Below are positions 1 to 8,155 of a stretch of DNA of 14,234 bases, in pieces (within the stretch, counting starts at the first letter, position 1; each line of letters begins with the position of its first letter). Below the pieces are notes generated by a model. It was not told the DNA's origin. It searched no databases and saw nothing but the letters and a program-made list of their open reading frames with translations. Source of the stretch: Acidimicrobiia bacterium. Its GTDB lineage: Bacteria > Actinomycetota > Acidimicrobiia > Acidimicrobiales > AC-14. A program made the position numbers and the translations under genes. The stretch lies in assembly GCA_019243595.1 (NCBI GenBank), contig JAFAUA010000296.1, positions 1-14,234 of the forward strand, given 5' to 3'.

Positions 1-64
1 CACCATCGCCTACGAGGTTGTCTGCGGCGTCGGCCCCCGCGTCCCGCGGGTCTACATCGGGTGA
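1..64 (+). CDS. alr: Alanine racemase, C-terminal end only (partial)
   Basis: Only the last 20 codons lie in the window; the reading frame starts at base 2 and ends at TGA 62-64. The residues read TIAYEVVCGVGPRVPRVYIG. This matches the usual end of PLP-dependent alanine racemase, where a T-I-x-Y-E-V/I-x-C segment is followed by R-V-P-R-V/I-Y/F close to the C-terminus. The enzyme interconverts L- and D-alanine for peptidoglycan. The identification rests on this short tail plus context: alr lies upstream of the tsaE/rimI/tsaD/groES block in many actinobacteria. Its stop overlaps the GTG start of the next gene (GTGA), so the two are probably translationally coupled. Confidence 0.8.
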   Translation, partial: TIAYEVVCGVGPRVPRVYIG

Positions 65-909
65 TTACCGATGTACCGGGTGTCCGGGTTGGGCACTGGA
101 CCGATCCGGTCGCCAAGACGGGCTGCACGGTTGCCTTGCTCCCGGCGAAAACGCTCGCTTCCGGTGAGGTCCGGGGTGGGGCACCCGCGACTCGCGAGTG
201 GGACCTGCTTTCCCCGGAGCGGCGGGTGGCGCACATCGACGCCGTCGTGCTGAGCGGTGGCTCCGCGTTCGGCTTGGCGGCGGCGGACGGGGTGATGCGG
301 TTCTGCGAGGAGCGGGGGATTGGCCACCCCACGGCCTTCGGGCCCGTTCCCATCGTCGTTGGCGCCAGCCTCTTCGATCTCATGGTCGGCGACGGGTCAG
401 TGCGGCCGGGACCGGACGAGGGCTACGCGGCGTGTGAGGCGGCGACCGACGGGCTGTTCGAGCTCGGTCCGGTCGGCGCCGGCGCGGGCGCGACCGTCGG
501 CATGTGGCGCCCGGAGACCGCTCGGCCGGGCGGTGTCGGGTCGGCGTCGATCGCCTTCGACGACCTCATTGTCGGTGCCCTCGTCGCCGTCAACGCCTAC
601 GGGTCGGTGTTGCAGCAGGGTGAGGAGGCGAAGGCAGCTGTCGTGCCCGAGCCGACGCCCGCGTTCGCGGGAAACACGACGATCGGTCTGGTCGCCACGA
701 ATGCCGCGCTCGACAAGGCCCAGTGCCTCTGGGTCGCCCAGGGCGCCCACGACGGCCTGGCCCGGGTGCTGGCCCCTGCCCACACGACCTACGACGGCGA
801 CGCCATGGTGGCGGCGTCGACCGGAGACGTCGCAGCGACGGTCGACACCGTGCGATCCCTGGGCGCGTGGGCCGTCGTCGAAGCAGTGCGCGCGGCCGTC
901 GCTCACTGA
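61..909 (+). CDS. P1 family peptidase (DmpA/BapA-like N-terminal-nucleophile aminopeptidase)
   Basis: A 282-residue protein starting at GTG 61, inside the stop region of alanine racemase. It has family S58/P1 hallmarks: an N-terminal D-V-P-G-V-R-V-G-H-W segment, a glycine-rich AVVLSGGSAFGLAAADGV motif (about 61-78), a VNAYG motif (about 177-181) and a G-N-T-T-I-G-L-V-A-T-N segment at 204-214. In this family the precursor cleaves itself before a Ser or Thr that becomes the N-terminal nucleophile of the small subunit; here that is most likely Thr206, after Asn205. Family members release N-terminal amino acids, some acting on D-amino-acid amides or beta-peptides; the substrate cannot be read from sequence. 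Length is somewhat below DmpA (about 375 aa) but normal for the short actinobacterial members. There is no signal peptide, so it is probably cytoplasmic. The overlap with alr makes a D-alanine-related role conceivable, but that is inference. Confidence 0.9.
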   Translation: MITDVPGVRVGHWTDPVAKTGCTVALLPAKTLASGEVRGGAPATREWDLLSPERRVAHIDAVVLSGGSAFGLAAADGVMRFCEERGIGHPTAFGPVPIVVGASLFDLMVGDGSVRPGPDEGYAACEAATDGLFELGPVGAGAGATVGMWRPETARPGGVGSASIAFDDLIVGALVAVNAYGSVLQQGEEAKAAVVPEPTPAFAGNTTIGLVATNAALDKAQCLWVAQGAHDGLARVLAPAHTTYDGDAMVAASTGDVAATVDTVRSLGAWAVVEAVRAAVAH

Positions 910-1126
910 TTCCGCGACCAGGGCGTGTGACCGCTCGGTCTGACTAGTCCGAAGCGCCCCCGTTCGAAAAAAGATGTGGCGTTGCGTACGGCTCGGGCGC
1001 GTCGGTGCCTTTGTCCCGTTGTTCGCCGCGCAAAAGGATGAAACCCTCAGCCCGTGCGCGCGCAGCGCGACCGCGCGGTCCCTCAGAGGAATCTCAGGAG
1101 TCGCGCTCCGCAGCTGGGAGGAGACG
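910..1126 (+). other. Intergenic region ahead of the giant gene
   Basis: These 217 bases hold no recognisable gene. The giant gene's frame is open through 974-1126, but the 51 residues it would add look non-coding (see rejected items). Near the P1 peptidase stop there are short palindromes (GACCG-CT-CGGTC at 929-940 and GACTAGTC just after), without a T-run, so they are not convincing as a terminator. A weak promoter candidate is TTGTCC at 1011-1016 with AAGGAT at 1034-1039 (17-base spacing). I found no recognisable riboswitch. The promoter of the giant gene presumably lies here, since the gap breaks the tight spacing seen elsewhere. Confidence 0.4.
1116..1123 (+). promoter_or_regulatory. Strong ribosome binding site that sets the giant gene's start
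   Basis: GGGAGGAG lies 3 bases before ATG 1127 and 9 bases before the in-frame ATG 1133. It supports starting the protein here and not at the upstream ATG 974, which has no such site. Spacing slightly favours ATG 1133, but both starts give the same arginine-rich signal peptide (M-G-M-G-R-R-R-R). Confidence 0.75.
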
Positions 1127-4100
1127 ATGGGGATGGGCCGGAGGCGACGGATGCTGAGTGTCGCCACGCTGCTGGTCACTGTGGTCGGCTCGTCGGCCGC
1201 GTCGATCGTCGCCGTCACCGCGGCTGCGACGTCGGCGAGCGCTGACGGCACCGCCTTCTTCCCGTCCGACGGGTGCCAGGCCTACACCGTTCCCGCCAAC
1301 GTCGGCCAGGTCGACATCGAGGCCGTCGGGGGCGACGGCGGGCCCGGCGACGGCACCGGCAACCCCGGCGGCAAGGGGGGCCACGTCAAGGCTCGGTTCG
1401 ACGTCAACCCCGGCGACGTCCTCTACGCGGTGGTTGGCAGCAACGGCGGCCAGGGCGGCTTGAACAAGGGCGGCGGCGCCCGCCATCACGGCGGGGCGGG
1501 CGGTGACAGCCTCTACGGCTCGACTATCTGGGGCAGCACCTCCTATGGCGGTGGCGGAGGTGGCGCGTCGTTCGTGTCGACCGACAACGCGCACTGTGGC
1601 ACGAGCGGCGCATCCGTCGACGGCAACCACGTGATCCTCGTAGCCGGTGGGGGCGGCGGCGGTGGGGCGAAGTCGGCAGAGGGCAGCCGCGGCGGTGCGG
1701 GCGGCGACGCCGGGCAGAGCGGCGGCGCCAGCGACCAGGACTGCTTCATCTTCTGCGACGGTGGTGGAAACGGCGGCGGGGCGGGAACGTCCACGGGCGG
1801 CGGCGGCCACGGCACCTCCAACGGCGGCGACGGGAGCTGGTTGTCGGGAGCACCGAGTGGCAGCGCTCCCAACTTCCTGTACCAGGACGGCGGCAGCGCG
1901 AACTTCGGCGAGGTCTGGGGTGGAGGCGGCGGCGGCGGCTGGTTCGGTGGCGGCCAGGGAGGCAACAACCTCTCCACCTTCGGCGGTGGTGGCGGCGGGT
2001 CGAACTACGCGGCCGGTGTAACGCCTGACATCAACGGCGTGCGCGATACGGGCCAGAGCGCGATCGTGAGCATCACCCCGGTCAACAGCCGCCGGCTGAC
2101 GGTCAGCGTGAACGGCTCTGGTTTGGGAGCCGTCCAGAGCACCGATTCGCCGCAGACGATCAACTGCACACCGAAGTGCACGGCGAACTACACGACGGGT
2201 TCGTCAGTCACCTTGACGGCTACGACCGCTCCCGGCTCGCGCTTCGCCGGTTGGGCGGGCGGCGGGTGCTCGGGCAACGCGTCGACGTGCACGGTGACGA
2301 TGAACAACTTCCAATCGGTCACGGCCACGTTCAACACTCTTCGCGCCGTGACCATCCAGAAGCAGAACTTCGGCGGCCAGGGCGACGGGACGGTCACGTC
2401 GTCACCGCCGGGCTTCCTGACGTGCGGCGCCAACTGCATCGACTACGACCAGGGCACGTCGGTGACCCTCACGGCTACACCCGACAGCACCTCGCTTTTC
2501 CGCGGGTGGGAGACGGGCGGTCAGACCGCCCTCACCCAGTGCCAGGGGCAGCTGACCCCCTGCACGTTCACGCCGACCGACCGGGACCTCACGATCTACG
2601 CCAACTTCGCCTCGAACGTTTTGACGGTCGGGAAGAACGGCGCAGGGTCGGGCACGATCGTCAGCTCGCCGACGGGCATCAGCTGCGGCACCACCTGCTC
2701 GCACCTGTACCCGTGGGGCACCCAGGTGACCCTCGTGGCGACGCCCGATACCGGCTCCCACTTCCAGTGGGCGTCGTATCCGTGCGACACCGCGACTACC
2801 AACACGTGCACGTTCACCATGGACAGCGGCTCCCGAACGGTCATCGGGAGCTTCGTCAAGAACCAGGAGACCCTGTCGGTCAACACACCGGGGGCCGCCG
2901 CCGACCCGCCGGCGTTCGGCAACGTGACCAGCTCGCCGGCGGGCATCGACTGCCAGCTCGGGTGCGGGACGGCCGCCCTCGCGACCATCAGCAGCCACGA
3001 TTTCGAGCAGTTCAGCCAGGTGACGCTCACCGCCACGCCGCGGTCGGGGACGACCAACGACACCACGTTCACCGGCTGGGGCGGCGCGTGCGCGACAAGC
3101 GGCACATCGCCGACGTGCACGGTGACGATGGACACAGCGAAGTCGGTGACCGCCAACTTCGCGCTGATACCGCGCTACACGCTCACCGTCTCGGCGCCCA
3201 ATCCTCCGACCAGCGGCACCGGCACTGTCACCAGTGGCGACTCGCCGCAGACGATCAACTGCGGCGTTACCTGCTCGAACGTCTATTACTCCGGTGCGCA
3301 GGTGACGCTCACGGCGACGCCCGACAGCGCGACGTCGCAGTTCGACGGGTGGGGAGGCGCGTGTACGAACACGACCGGAACGTGCACGGTGACGATGAGC
3401 CAGGCGAGAACGGTTAGTGCCAAGTTCTCGCTCGTAAAGCACACGCTGAATGTGTCCACGGCCGGGACCGGCACCGGCGAGGTGACGAGCACGTTCTTCA
3501 AGTCCGGCGGTGGAATCCTCCCCGACGAGAGTGTCGACATCAATTGCGGCACGACCTGCAGCGGCAGTTACGACCACGGCGACCCGGTGACGCTCAACGC
3601 CGTCGAGAACCAGACCGCGCTATCCGACGTGAATTCGACCTTCGCAGGGTGGTCGGGCGCCTGTACCAATACGACCGGCTCCTGCCAGGTGACGATGGAC
3701 CAGGCGCGGTCGGTAACCGCGACCTTCACGCGCAATACCCATGAGCTCGACGTCGGCACCTCCGGCGTGGGCACCGGCACAGTCACAAGTGACGTCGCCG
3801 GCATCGACGGCAACAAGATCAACTGCGGGACCGCGTGCGCGGAGGTCTACGACACCTACAAGCCCACTGGCGGCGGCGGGTTCACTTTCACAGCCGTCAC
3901 ACTGACAGCGACGCCCAACGCCGCGGACTCAAGGTTCACCGGATGGACGGGCGCGTGCGCGGGCAACGTCACCAACACCTGCTTCCTCACCATGGACCAG
4001 GTCCGGAACACCACCGCGACGTTCGATCTCAACCGCCTGACCGTCACAAAGGCAGGGGGTGGTAGCGGGACAGTCACGAGCGGCGACGTTCCGCAGAGCA

Positions 4101-7100
4101 TCAACTGTGGCGTTGTGTGCGCCGCCAACTTCCCGGCGAACGCCTCGGTCACGTTGACGGCCGCGGCGTCGAGTAGTCCGCTGTCGACCTTCGGCGCGTG
4201 GACCGACGGCAACGGGGTGAACCCGTGCACGAACCCCCAGCCGCAGCCCACGTGCGTCGTGACGATGTCGGGGGCGCGAACGGTGCAGGCCACGTTCACC
4301 ACCAACGCCCACGTGCACGTCGTCCTCGCCGGGTCGGGCGCCGCGAACGGGCAGGTCTTCGACGAGATCTCCGGCGGCATCAATTGCGGACTCGGCAAGA
4401 CGAGTTGTGACATCACCCCGGTCCAGGGGTCGAGCGTGACGCTGCACTCGAACAACCCCACGAGCAATAGCACGACGTTCGACGGCTGGTCGGGGCCCTG
4501 TAGCGGAACGGGCGACTGCACGTTCACCGCCAACGACGCAGTGACCGTGACTGCGACCTTCACGCTTCACACCAGCACGCTGACGGTCAGCAAGACAGGC
4601 ACCGGCGGTGGCACCGTCACGAGCACCGACGTGCCGTCGACGATCACCTGCGGGACGACGTGCACCCACGACTATCCAATCCAGACGCCGGGGTTGGCCC
4701 TCACCGCCAGCCCGGACGCCAACTCCGACTTCATCGGCTGGTCTGGTGACTGCACACCGAGCGGCAACATCTGCCGTATGGCTGATTTCAGCGCCGCTCG
4801 CAATGTCAGCGCTGAGTTCGAGCCCATCCCCTCGTACACGCTCACGGTGTCACCTACGGGAACGGGCCGGAGCCGGATCACGAGCGACGTTGGCGGCATC
4901 GACTGTCCGGGCACCTGCTCGACCACTGTCGTCCGGGGCACGGTCGTCACCCTGTCGGAGACACCCGACAACTCGACGTTCGGCGGCTGGGGTAACGGAT
5001 GCAACGGCGGCAGCCAGTCCACCCCTCCCGGCGCGTGCGCCGTCCGGCTGAGCGGCGACGCCACGATCTCACCGTCGTTCATGCTCAAGACCATCTTCCT
5101 CCAGGTGAACAGCGCGTTCGACCAGCCGCCTGGGACCGGGACGGTCACGAGCAGCCCGTCGGGGATCAACTGCACGGTGACGGGCACCAGCCAGAGCGGT
5201 ACGTGCGGTGCCAGCTTTGAAAGCGGAACGAACGTCACGCTGACCGCGACGCCGTCCAGCAACGCACAGCTCCACGCCACGACCGGCGCCGGCAACGGCA
5301 CGTGGACCGGCGTCACGTGCATCGAGGGAGCGACGGCCGAGCAGAACGGCGTGTGCACCGTGTTCATGGACCCGCGCTTCCCGTCGGGTCAGACCGCCCA
5401 GGCCAAGTTCACCCACAACCCCGTGGCCCTGAACGTCGACGCGACAGGCGGGACCGGAACAGGCAGCGTCTCGATCCAGCAGAACACCACCCCGGTCACC
5501 TTCGTCAACTGCCAGTTCCAGTGCGTCAGCCTCTACCCCCAGCAGTACGGAGGCATCGTCGTGCTCACCGCGACCCCTGACACGGGCAATGTGTTCTCGG
5601 GTTGGTCCGGTCTTCGTTGCGCGGCGCTGCCGAGCCCCAACCAGTGCTGGGTCCAGGGCTTCAACAACGACCAGTCGATCAAGGCCAGCTTCAGCCCCAA
5701 GCAGCAACCGATCCAGGTGCGCCCCGGCGGAAGCACGGGTGGCGGCAGTATCACGAGCACCCCCGCCGGGTTCAGCAACTGCACGGGTACGTGCAACAGC
5801 ACCTTTGACCAAGGCTCGCTGGTCACGCTGACGGCGACCCCGGACTCCGGGTCGCAGTTCATGGGGTGGTCCCTCCAGAACTATTCAGGGTCCTGCCCTG
5901 ACACCTCGTGCACCCTGACCCTTCCCCAGACCAGTGGTACCCCCCTGCCGATCGCGGCCACGGCGAACTGGCAAGGTCTGCCGCGCACGATCACGGCAGC
6001 CAAGAACGGGACGGGGACGGGGACGGTGAGCACCGTGAACGCGCCGCTGACGAGCATCAACTGTGGCACCACCTGCTCGGGCGTCTGGCCCAACGGGCTG
6101 GGGATCACGCTCGATGCACGTGCCGACCCGGGCTCGACGTTCGCCGGCTGGACGGACTGCCCCAACGTCTTGACCCCCGCCGAGTACTGCCGGGTGAACA
6201 TCAACTCCGATCTGACCGTGACGGCCACCTTCAACCTGCCGCAGCGGACGCTCACCGTGACGCCGGCCGGGACGGGTACCGGCACCGTTACGAGCGACGT
6301 CGGCGGCATCAGCTGTGGGACGACGTGCTCGCACGACTACGACAGCGGGACCCAGGTGACGCTGTCGGCGACCTACGACCCCACGAGCACGATCTTCGAA
6401 GGCTGGTCGGGGACCGACGCCGGCGCCTGCGCGGGCACCACCGTCGACTGCACGCTCACGATGGACGCCGCCAAGTCGGTGACGGCGACGTTCAACTTCA
6501 TTACCCACGGCCTCACGGTGACACCCGCCGGTACGGGAACGGGCACGGTGACGAGCGGCGACTCGCCGCAAACGATCGACTGCGGCACGACGTGCGGCGC
6601 TGACTACAACCAGGGGACCCAGGTGACCCTGTCGGCGTCGCCCTCGGCGGACTCGAGCTTCGACGGCTGGTCCGGCGACTGCACGAACACGACAGGCGAC
6701 TGCGTTGTGACGATGGACGGCGCCAAGTCGGTCACCGCCACGTTCACCCACCTTCCGGTACAGCAGCTGGGAGTGTCGAAGACCGGGAACGGCTCTGGCG
6801 ACGTGACCAGTTCACCCACTGGGATCGACTGCGGTTCCAGGTGTTCGTACCTGTTCAACAGCGGGACCCCCGTCACGCTGTCGCCGACTCCCGCCGACAG
6901 CAACTCGGTGTTCAACGGGTGGTCGGGTGACTGCACAGGGACGGGCACCTGTCAGGTGACCATGTCCGCGCCGCATTCGGTGGCGGCTGCGTTCGCGGCC
7001 AAGACAACAACGGGACTGACGACGTCTTTGACGCCGACGATCTCGGGTCAGGCGGTCACGTTCACGGCCACAGTCGCCCCGCAGGCGACCGGCGCAGGAA

Positions 7101-8113
7101 CGCCGACCGGGAAGGTGACGTTCAGCATCGACGGTGGGACCGGCACTGATGTCGCCTTGGTCAACGGCCAAGCTCAGTGGACGCAGGCGCTGCTCGTCAG
7201 CGGCTCGCCGCACGCGGTTGCCGCCGTGTACACACCGGACACGACGGGCTTCGCCGGGAGCGATACGTCGCTCGCGGGCGGGCAGACTGTCAACAAGGCT
7301 CCGACGGCGACAGCGGTCGCGACCGCGGTGCCCTCCACCGAGTTCGGTCAGCCGGTCACGATCAACGCGACCGTGTCTGTCCCGTCACCCGGCAGCGGGA
7401 CGCCCACCGGGACCGTGCAGTTCAAGAACGGTGCGACAAACCTCGGCGCGCCGGTGGCGGTGGTGGGGAACACGGCGACCCTCGTACTTTCGACGTTGCT
7501 CCCCGGCCAGACGATCACGGCCGTTTACGGAGGCGACACCGAGCTCGGAGGCAGCACGGGCACCGTGGCCCCGCTCGTCACATTCACACACACGATGAGC
7601 ACCGCATGCCAGCACAGCAACGTGACGCTCAGCGGTGGATCGTGGCTGCTGTCCGGAGCATGCCTCAATGCGAATCTGACGGTGGCAAGGGGCACGAGCG
7701 TCGTCATCGCGCACTCGTCCGTCGGCGGGAGCATCACGGCAAACAGCCCAGTCGGGTTCACGCTGTGCGGGTCCACTGTGCACGGCAAGACCACTGTTTC
7801 GGGCGCGACCGGGTTCGTGCTCGTGGGTGACCCGGGAGACGACGGTTGCGGTGCAAACACCCTCAATAGCGTCACGCTCAACTCGGACGCAGCCGGCGTT
7901 GAGCTGGCGGGCAACACCATTCTCGGTTCGGTCAGCTTTACCAACAACCGGGGCTCGACCGTACTCACCGAGGACAACGTCCCGTCGATCGAGGCGAACC
8001 AGATCCACGGCGGCCTGGCTTGCTCTGGGAACTCGCCGGCCCCAACGAATGGCGGTCTGGCGAACACCGTCAAGGGGCCGCGGTCCGGGCAATGCAAGTT
8101 GCCGACCTTCTAA
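1127..8113 (+). CDS. Giant secreted multi-repeat protein (glycine-rich domain, 18 InlB-B-like repeats, Ig-like domains, beta-helix-like C-terminus)
   Basis: A 2328-residue protein, probably exported by Sec. Residues 1-39 form a signal peptide: MGMGRRRR, a hydrophobic stretch, then an ASA-D cleavage site near 39/40. Residues about 45-315 are a glycine-rich domain opening with [17 protein letters not shown] and resembling bacterial ALK/LTK-type glycine-rich domains. Residues 323-1958 are 18 tandem repeats of about 82-109 residues of the InlB B-repeat/Flg_new_2 type, each ending near F-x-G-W-S-G-x-C, a T-V-T-M segment and V-T-A-T-F. Residues about 1959-2153 are two Ig-like domains of the Big_3_5 kind. 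Residues 2154-2328 are a Cys-containing beta-helix-like domain. There is no LPXTG motif, terminal transmembrane helix or enzymatic motif, so it is probably released or held non-covalently at the surface. Adhesion, matrix or surface-layer functions are plausible but unproven. Its length and repetition set it apart from the compact housekeeping genes around it. Confidence 0.85.
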   Translation: MGMGRRRRMLSVATLLVTVVGSSAASIVAVTAAATSASADGTAFFPSDGCQAYTVPANVGQVDIEAVGGDGGPGDGTGNPGGKGGHVKARFDVNPGDVLYAVVGSNGGQGGLNKGGGARHHGGAGGDSLYGSTIWGSTSYGGGGGGASFVSTDNAHCGTSGASVDGNHVILVAGGGGGGGAKSAEGSRGGAGGDAGQSGGASDQDCFIFCDGGGNGGGAGTSTGGGGHGTSNGGDGSWLSGAPSGSAPNFLYQDGGSANFGEVWGGGGGGGWFGGGQGGNNLSTFGGGGGGSNYAAGVTPDINGVRDTGQSAIVSITPVNSRRLTVSVNGSGLGAVQSTDSPQTINCTPKCTANYTTGSSVTLTATTAPGSRFAGWAGGGCSGNASTCTVTMNNFQSVTATFNTLRAVTIQKQNFGGQGDGTVTSSPPGFLTCGANCIDYDQGTSVTLTATPDSTSLFRGWETGGQTALTQCQGQLTPCTFTPTDRDLTIYANFASNVLTVGKNGAGSGTIVSSPTGISCGTTCSHLYPWGTQVTLVATPDTGSHFQWASYPCDTATTNTCTFTMDSGSRTVIGSFVKNQETLSVNTPGAAADPPAFGNVTSSPAGIDCQLGCGTAALATISSHDFEQFSQVTLTATPRSGTTNDTTFTGWGGACATSGTSPTCTVTMDTAKSVTANFALIPRYTLTVSAPNPPTSGTGTVTSGDSPQTINCGVTCSNVYYSGAQVTLTATPDSATSQFDGWGGACTNTTGTCTVTMSQARTVSAKFSLVKHTLNVSTAGTGTGEVTSTFFKSGGGILPDESVDINCGTTCSGSYDHGDPVTLNAVENQTALSDVNSTFAGWSGACTNTTGSCQVTMDQARSVTATFTRNTHELDVGTSGVGTGTVTSDVAGIDGNKINCGTACAEVYDTYKPTGGGGFTFTAVTLTATPNAADSRFTGWTGACAGNVTNTCFLTMDQVRNTTATFDLNRLTVTKAGGGSGTVTSGDVPQSINCGVVCAANFPANASVTLTAAASSSPLSTFGAWTDGNGVNPCTNPQPQPTCVVTMSGARTVQATFTTNAHVHVVLAGSGAANGQVFDEISGGINCGLGKTSCDITPVQGSSVTLHSNNPTSNSTTFDGWSGPCSGTGDCTFTANDAVTVTATFTLHTSTLTVSKTGTGGGTVTSTDVPSTITCGTTCTHDYPIQTPGLALTASPDANSDFIGWSGDCTPSGNICRMADFSAARNVSAEFEPIPSYTLTVSPTGTGRSRITSDVGGIDCPGTCSTTVVRGTVVTLSETPDNSTFGGWGNGCNGGSQSTPPGACAVRLSGDATISPSFMLKTIFLQVNSAFDQPPGTGTVTSSPSGINCTVTGTSQSGTCGASFESGTNVTLTATPSSNAQLHATTGAGNGTWTGVTCIEGATAEQNGVCTVFMDPRFPSGQTAQAKFTHNPVALNVDATGGTGTGSVSIQQNTTPVTFVNCQFQCVSLYPQQYGGIVVLTATPDTGNVFSGWSGLRCAALPSPNQCWVQGFNNDQSIKASFSPKQQPIQVRPGGSTGGGSITSTPAGFSNCTGTCNSTFDQGSLVTLTATPDSGSQFMGWSLQNYSGSCPDTSCTLTLPQTSGTPLPIAATANWQGLPRTITAAKNGTGTGTVSTVNAPLTSINCGTTCSGVWPNGLGITLDARADPGSTFAGWTDCPNVLTPAEYCRVNINSDLTVTATFNLPQRTLTVTPAGTGTGTVTSDVGGISCGTTCSHDYDSGTQVTLSATYDPTSTIFEGWSGTDAGACAGTTVDCTLTMDAAKSVTATFNFITHGLTVTPAGTGTGTVTSGDSPQTIDCGTTCGADYNQGTQVTLSASPSADSSFDGWSGDCTNTTGDCVVTMDGAKSVTATFTHLPVQQLGVSKTGNGSGDVTSSPTGIDCGSRCSYLFNSGTPVTLSPTPADSNSVFNGWSGDCTGTGTCQVTMSAPHSVAAAFAAKTTTGLTTSLTPTISGQAVTFTATVAPQATGAGTPTGKVTFSIDGGTGTDVALVNGQAQWTQALLVSGSPHAVAAVYTPDTTGFAGSDTSLAGGQTVNKAPTATAVATAVPSTEFGQPVTINATVSVPSPGSGTPTGTVQFKNGATNLGAPVAVVGNTATLVLSTLLPGQTITAVYGGDTELGGSTGTVAPLVTFTHTMSTACQHSNVTLSGGSWLLSGACLNANLTVARGTSVVIAHSSVGGSITANSPVGFTLCGSTVHGKTTVSGATGFVLVGDPGDDGCGANTLNSVTLNSDAAGVELAGNTILGSVSFTNNRGSTVLTEDNVPSIEANQIHGGLACSGNSPAPTNGGLANTVKGPRSGQCKLPTF
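1259..2080 (+). other. Glycine-rich domain of the giant protein
   Basis: Roughly residues 45-318. After a beta-strand-like opening ([17 protein letters not shown]) the chain alternates G-G-G-G runs with short strands such as DVLYAVVGS and VILVAGGG, and contains four or more Cys (for example in QDCFIFC). Bacterial proteins with this pattern usually match the ALK/LTK glycine-rich domain, which folds as poly-glycine helices packed on beta-strands. The run is encoded by GGC/GGT-rich DNA, which also creates long proline-rich shadow frames on the opposite strand. Boundaries are approximate. Confidence 0.65.
2093..7000 (+). repeat. Eighteen tandem four-cysteine InlB-B/Flg_new_2-like repeats (within the giant gene)
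   Basis: By eye the copies start at 2093, 2342, 2615, 2861, 3170, 3437, 3734, 4028, 4304, 4571, 4829, 5090, 5417, 5702, 5978, 6242, 6503 and 6755, with periods of 246-327 bases. A typical unit is: [15 protein letters not shown]-x-C-G-T-T-C, Y-x-x-G-T-x-V-T-L-T-A-T-P, F-x-G-W-S-G-x-C-T, a short loop, C-T-V-T-M-D, then S-V-T-A-T-F. Each copy has four Cys: a C-x3-C pair (longer in copies 9 and 12) and a second pair about 5-15 residues apart near the end, probably two disulfides per unit. Copies 16, 17 and 18 are closest to consensus; copies 12 and 13 are the most divergent and carry insertions. Copies share protein sequence but differ at many synonymous positions, so this is not a recent DNA-level satellite. 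Confidence 0.9.
7001..7585 (+). other. Two Ig-like (Big_3_5-type) domains of the giant protein
   Basis: Two units start at 7001 and 7298 (residues 1959-2057 and 2058-2153). Both show the bacterial Ig-like pattern: S/T-x-x-G-Q-x-V-T-F/I-x-A-T-V near the start, a G-T-P-T-G-x-V-x-F turn in the middle, and a late H/I-x-A-V-Y strand ([10 protein letters not shown] and ITAVYGGD). Such domains usually act as stalks or spacers in secreted and surface proteins. Confidence 0.75.
7586..8110 (+). other. C-terminal beta-helix-like domain of the giant protein
   Basis: Residues 2154-2328 show short, strand-like rungs with recurring patterns: [33 protein letters not shown]. This resembles a right-handed parallel beta-helix. 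The ending, N-S-P-A-P-T-N-G-G followed by A-N-T-V-K-G and a final GQC, is similar to a C-terminal module I recall from many secreted actinobacterial proteins of unknown function. Six Cys are spread over the domain. No anchoring signal follows it. Confidence 0.55.
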
Positions 8114-8132
8114 GTCGGCGGCCGTTCCGCCG
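8101..8132 (+). terminator. Overlapping hairpins at the end of the giant gene, possible terminator or attenuator
   Basis: Two perfect 6-bp stems share bases. The first is GCCGAC (8101-8106) with GTCGGC (8114-8119) and has the TAA stop in its 7-base loop. The second is CGGCGG (8116-8121) with CCGCCG (8127-8132), loop CCGTT. They cannot form together. No T-run follows, so this is not a classical intrinsic terminator, although actinobacterial terminators often lack one. It lies in the only spacer between the giant gene and the glycosylase. Confidence 0.4.
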
Positions 8133-8143
8133 TAGGGCAGGGG

Positions 8144-8149
8144 TACGAT
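8144..8149 (+). promoter_or_regulatory. Candidate -10 box for a leaderless glycosylase transcript
   Basis: TACGAT fits the actinobacterial TAnnnT -10 pattern and ends 6 bases before GTG 8156, so transcription would begin on or next to the start codon. No Shine-Dalgarno-like sequence lies at a usable distance before this GTG, as expected for a leaderless mRNA. I see no clear -35 box in the 8121-8127 region. Confidence 0.45.
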
Positions 8150-8155
8150 TGGACG

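Noticed and set aside
974..1126. N-terminal extension of the giant protein from ATG 974
   Set aside because: No ribosome binding site at 974, the added 51 residues look like intergenic translation, and they would bury the clear signal peptide. GGGAGGAG before ATG 1127 fixes the start.
910..1126. A structured leader or riboswitch upstream of the giant gene
   Set aside because: Repeated CCCTCAG words and GC-rich inverted segments suggest folding, but I could not match the conserved core of c-di-GMP, c-di-AMP, cobalamin, TPP or SAM riboswitches.
397..1251. Minus-strand frame across the P1 peptidase end and the intergenic gap
   Set aside because: Its composition follows codon shadowing of the + strand gene, and it matches no family I recognise.
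1543..1977. Proline-rich open frame on the minus strand
   Set aside because: It is the complement of the glycine-rich coding run (GGN read backwards as CCN), with no start context or known domain.
2093..7000. CRISPR-like or satellite repeat array
   Set aside because: Periods vary from 246 to 327 bases, the repeats are protein-level with synonymous differences, and the array lies inside one long coding frame.
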